Part shown: in pieces, positions 62,048 through 64,000 of the stretch
Layout: every line of letters begins with the position of its first letter
Position numbering within the stretch: the stretch's first letter is position 1
Assembly: GCF_011043735.1 (NCBI RefSeq)
Contig: NZ_JAAKGV010000002.1
Coordinates: forward strand, 295,908 to 359,907
Length of the DNA: 64,000 nt
From: Methylobacterium sp. DB0501
GTDB lineage: Bacteria > Pseudomonadota > Alphaproteobacteria > Rhizobiales > Beijerinckiaceae
Direction: 5' to 3'
Notes under the pieces: model-generated
Database searches by the model: none
Told to the model about the DNA's origin: nothing
The model's input: the letters and a program-made list of their open reading frames with translations, nothing else
Translations under genes and position numbers: made by a program

Positions 62048-63232
62048 TCACACCGGGCTCCACCCCGCCGCGCAATCCCGCACCAGCTGGCGCAGGAACG
62101 CTTCCCCCGCCTCCAGCGCCGCGAGCGTGATGTACTCGTCCGGCTGGTGGGCCTGGTCGATCGAGCCCGGGCCGCAGACGACCGTCGGCAGGCCGGCGAG
62201 CTGGAAGCGGCCGGCCTCGGTGGCGTAGGGCACCGTGATGGTGTGGTTGCGGCCGGCGAGCCGCAGGGCCAGGCGCTCGGCCGGGGAGCCGGGCTCGGGC
62301 GCGAGGCCCGGCACCGCGGCGTCCTCCTCGGTCTCGACGCGGCCGTAATCGCCGAAGCGGTTGAGGCGCTCGCGGGTCACCCGCTCGACTTCCCGATCGA
62401 ACAGGGCCGGGATCTCGTCGCGGGGCAGATCCGGCAGGCCGCGGAACTCCCACTGGAACTCGCAGGCCTTGGGCAGGATGTTGCGGGCGGTGCCGCCCCC
62501 GATCACCCCGACATGGACCGTGGTGTAGGCCGGATCGAACCGGCCGCTCGCGTCGCCGCGGGCCGCCATCTGGTCGGCGATGCGGTTGAGGCCCGCCACC
62601 AGCTCGGCCGCCGCCATCACGGCATTGGCGCCGAGCGCCGGCTTCGAGGAATGCGCCTCGTGCCCGTGGACGGTGGTGCGGTAGGTGTAGATGCTCTTAT
62701 GGGCATCCGCCACGTCGAGGTCGGTCGGCTCGCCGACGATCACCGCGCCCGGCCGCGGCAGGTCCTGGCCGAAGCGGGCGATCACGTCGGCGACGCCGAG
62801 GCAGGTCAGTTCCTCGTCGTACGAGAGCAGGATGTGGATCGGCGTCTTGAGGTCGGCCGCCAGCATCTCCGGCACCAGGGCGAGGCAGAGCGCGTCGAAG
62901 CCCTTCATGTCGACGGCGCCGCGGCCATAAGCCCGGCCGTCGGCGATGCGCAGGGTGTAGGGATCGCTGGTCCAGGTCTGGCCGGCCACCGGCACCACGT
63001 CGGTATGGCCCGACAGCACCACGCCGCCGTCCCGCATCGGCCCGATCGTGGCGAAGAGCGCCGCCTTGTCGCCGGCCTCGTTGGGGGCGATCACGTAAGG
63101 CACGCCCCAGGCGTCGAGATACTCCGCCACCCAGTGGATCAGCGGCAGGTTCGATTTCTGGCTCTCGGTGTCGAAGGAGACCAGCCGGGCGAGGAGTTCG
63201 AGCGGGGTCAGGCGGGAGCCGGTCTTGGTCAT
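62048..63232 (-). CDS. argE: Acetylornithine deacetylase
   Basis: The 394-residue M20 peptidase-family enzyme has metal ligands in VLSGHTDVVPV and YGRGAVDMKGFDAL and the catalytic Glu in LSYDEELTCLG. ArgE deacetylates N-acetylornithine to ornithine, complementing argD and argF in the same region. The length is normal. Confidence 0.95.
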   Translation of the reverse strand: MTKTGSRLTPLELLARLVSFDTESQKSNLPLIHWVAEYLDAWGVPYVIAPNEAGDKAALFATIGPMRDGGVVLSGHTDVVPVAGQTWTSDPYTLRIADGRAYGRGAVDMKGFDALCLALVPEMLAADLKTPIHILLSYDEELTCLGVADVIARFGQDLPRPGAVIVGEPTDLDVADAHKSIYTYRTTVHGHEAHSSKPALGANAVMAAAELVAGLNRIADQMAARGDASGRFDPAYTTVHVGVIGGGTARNILPKACEFQWEFRGLPDLPRDEIPALFDREVERVTRERLNRFGDYGRVETEEDAAVPGLAPEPGSPAERLALRLAGRNHTITVPYATEAGRFQLAGLPTVVCGPGSIDQAHQPDEYITLAALEAGEAFLRQLVRDCAAGWSPV

Positions 63233-63443
63233 CGGGGCGGGCAGTCTCGTGCGAGGGGCGAAAGGCCCGGTTTAGCCCAAGCCCTCCGGTCCCGACAGCC
63301 GCCCCCGCGCAAGCGCCCCCAGACGCCGGAGCACGGGTGCCCCTGGAGCGGCGCCCGATCGCGTTGCCGTCGGACGCCGCTCCCGATGTTGTGCTGCCGC
63401 ATTTTCCGCGACGAACCGGGATCCGCTTCCGCCGGGAGATTCT

Positions 63444-63836
63444 CTAGTGCATCACCCGGCGCACATGCGGCGAATCGAGCGAGAAGGCCGGGATCGCCGC
63501 CTCGAAGCTGCGGCCGTCGGCGGTCGCCATGGTGTAGGTGCCCTCCATGGTGCCGTCCGGCGTCGGGAGGGGGCAGCCGCTGGTGTAGCTGAACGACTCT
63601 CCGGGCCCGAGCACCGGCTGCTTGCCGACCACGCCGGCGCCACGCACCTCCTGCAGCTCGCCGCGCCCGTCGACGATGCGCCAGTGGCGGGAGCGCAGCT
63701 GGACCTGCTCGCTGCCGTTGTTGGTGATCTCCACCGTATAGGCGAAGAAGTAGCGTCCGCTGTCGGGCGAGGATTCTTCCTCGACGAAGCGCGGCTGCAC
63801 GGACACGCTGATGCCGCGGGTCTCGGCCTTGTACAT
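63444..63836 (-). CDS. apaG: ApaG protein
   Basis: The 130-residue product with an FnIII-like fold contains ISVSVQPRFVEEESSPDSGR, YFFAYTVEITNNGSEQVQLR and SRHWRIVDGRGELQEVRGAG, the ApaG signature. It has been linked to Co/Mg efflux or diadenosine polyphosphate metabolism, but the biochemical role is not settled. Start ATG 63836 is preferred over the longer frame. Confidence 0.96.
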   Translation of the reverse strand: MYKAETRGISVSVQPRFVEEESSPDSGRYFFAYTVEITNNGSEQVQLRSRHWRIVDGRGELQEVRGAGVVGKQPVLGPGESFSYTSGCPLPTPDGTMEGTYTMATADGRSFEAAIPAFSLDSPHVRRVMH

Positions 63837-63965
63837 CAGGGAACCTCCGCTGGCGGCCCGCGCGAAGCGCGACGGCCGACGGGGGGCGTGGTACGTCCGG
63901 CCTTCCGGATCGTCAATCGCCGGCCGTCGCGGTCGGTAATCCTGCACGAGGTGCATCACCCGGTC

Positions 63966-64000
63966 ATGAGGCTTCTCGTCCTGTCCACAGGGCTCGCCGC
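63966..64000 (+). CDS. Possible start of a truncated gene
   Basis: An ATG at 63966 opens a frame reading MRLLVLSTGLA to the end of the window. The hydrophobic start would fit a signal peptide, and a GAGGTGC stretch lies about 10 bases upstream. It is too short to identify. Confidence 0.3.
   Translation, partial: MRLLVLSTGLA

Overview
The window looks like chromosomal DNA of a high-GC alphaproteobacterium, most likely Methylobacterium or a close relative. The basis is the thiO-thiS-thiG-thiE order, an Anbu-type proteasome cluster, an argD-argF-hslO run with apaG nearby, and dispersed GC-rich intergenic hairpins. The genus is inferred from gene content and composition, without any database comparison.

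Layout. 1-1816 is a thiamine thiazole/ThiE operon. 2190-19846 is an integrated element of about 17.7 kb. It is bounded by a perfect 54-bp direct repeat that is the 3' half of a tRNA-Leu(UAA) gene, and the intact tRNA stands at the right end. Inside are a tyrosine integrase, an AlpA-like regulator, a chain of tiny overlapping genes, a primase-helicase gene split by an in-frame amber codon, an iteron/hairpin cluster that could be an origin, a serine recombinase, a small-terminase candidate, a large terminase, and a tail tape-measure gene. I see no portal, capsid, tail-tube or lysis gene. The front half resembles a Gram-negative phage-inducible island (satellite) more than a full prophage. AT-rich cargo genes (a secreted protein and a trypsin-like peptidase) lie on the opposite strand.

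19936-32832 holds housekeeping and accessory genes: an FAD monooxygenase, a CHCC zinc-finger protein, map and radC. The Anbu cluster follows: circularly permuted ATP-grasp, alpha-E protein, transglutaminase-like protein and proteasome-type peptidase. Next comes a minus-strand thioredoxin/TPR-LonN-Trm112 operon and a divergent MFS/TetR pair.

32976-45454 carries a divergent CYTH-like protein, a class 3 lipase, a DctA-type transporter with a ROK kinase and an Lrp regulator, DUF2000, an AraC/DUF1275 pair, a large acyl-CoA synthetase-acetyltransferase fusion and a parvulin isomerase. 45682-50066 is a divergent quinate/shikimate catabolic locus (dehydroshikimate dehydratase, shikimate dehydrogenase, MFS importer). 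50335-53514 is a subtilisin autotransporter.

53764-64000 holds an MBL hydrolase, small proteins, a glycerophosphodiesterase, RidA, argD-argF, hslO, a PRC-barrel protein, a LysE exporter, argE and apaG. Arginine biosynthesis genes (argD, argF, argE) are therefore clustered at the right end. Intergenic regions carry two families of short palindromes, plus clear intrinsic terminators after the parvulin and autotransporter genes.
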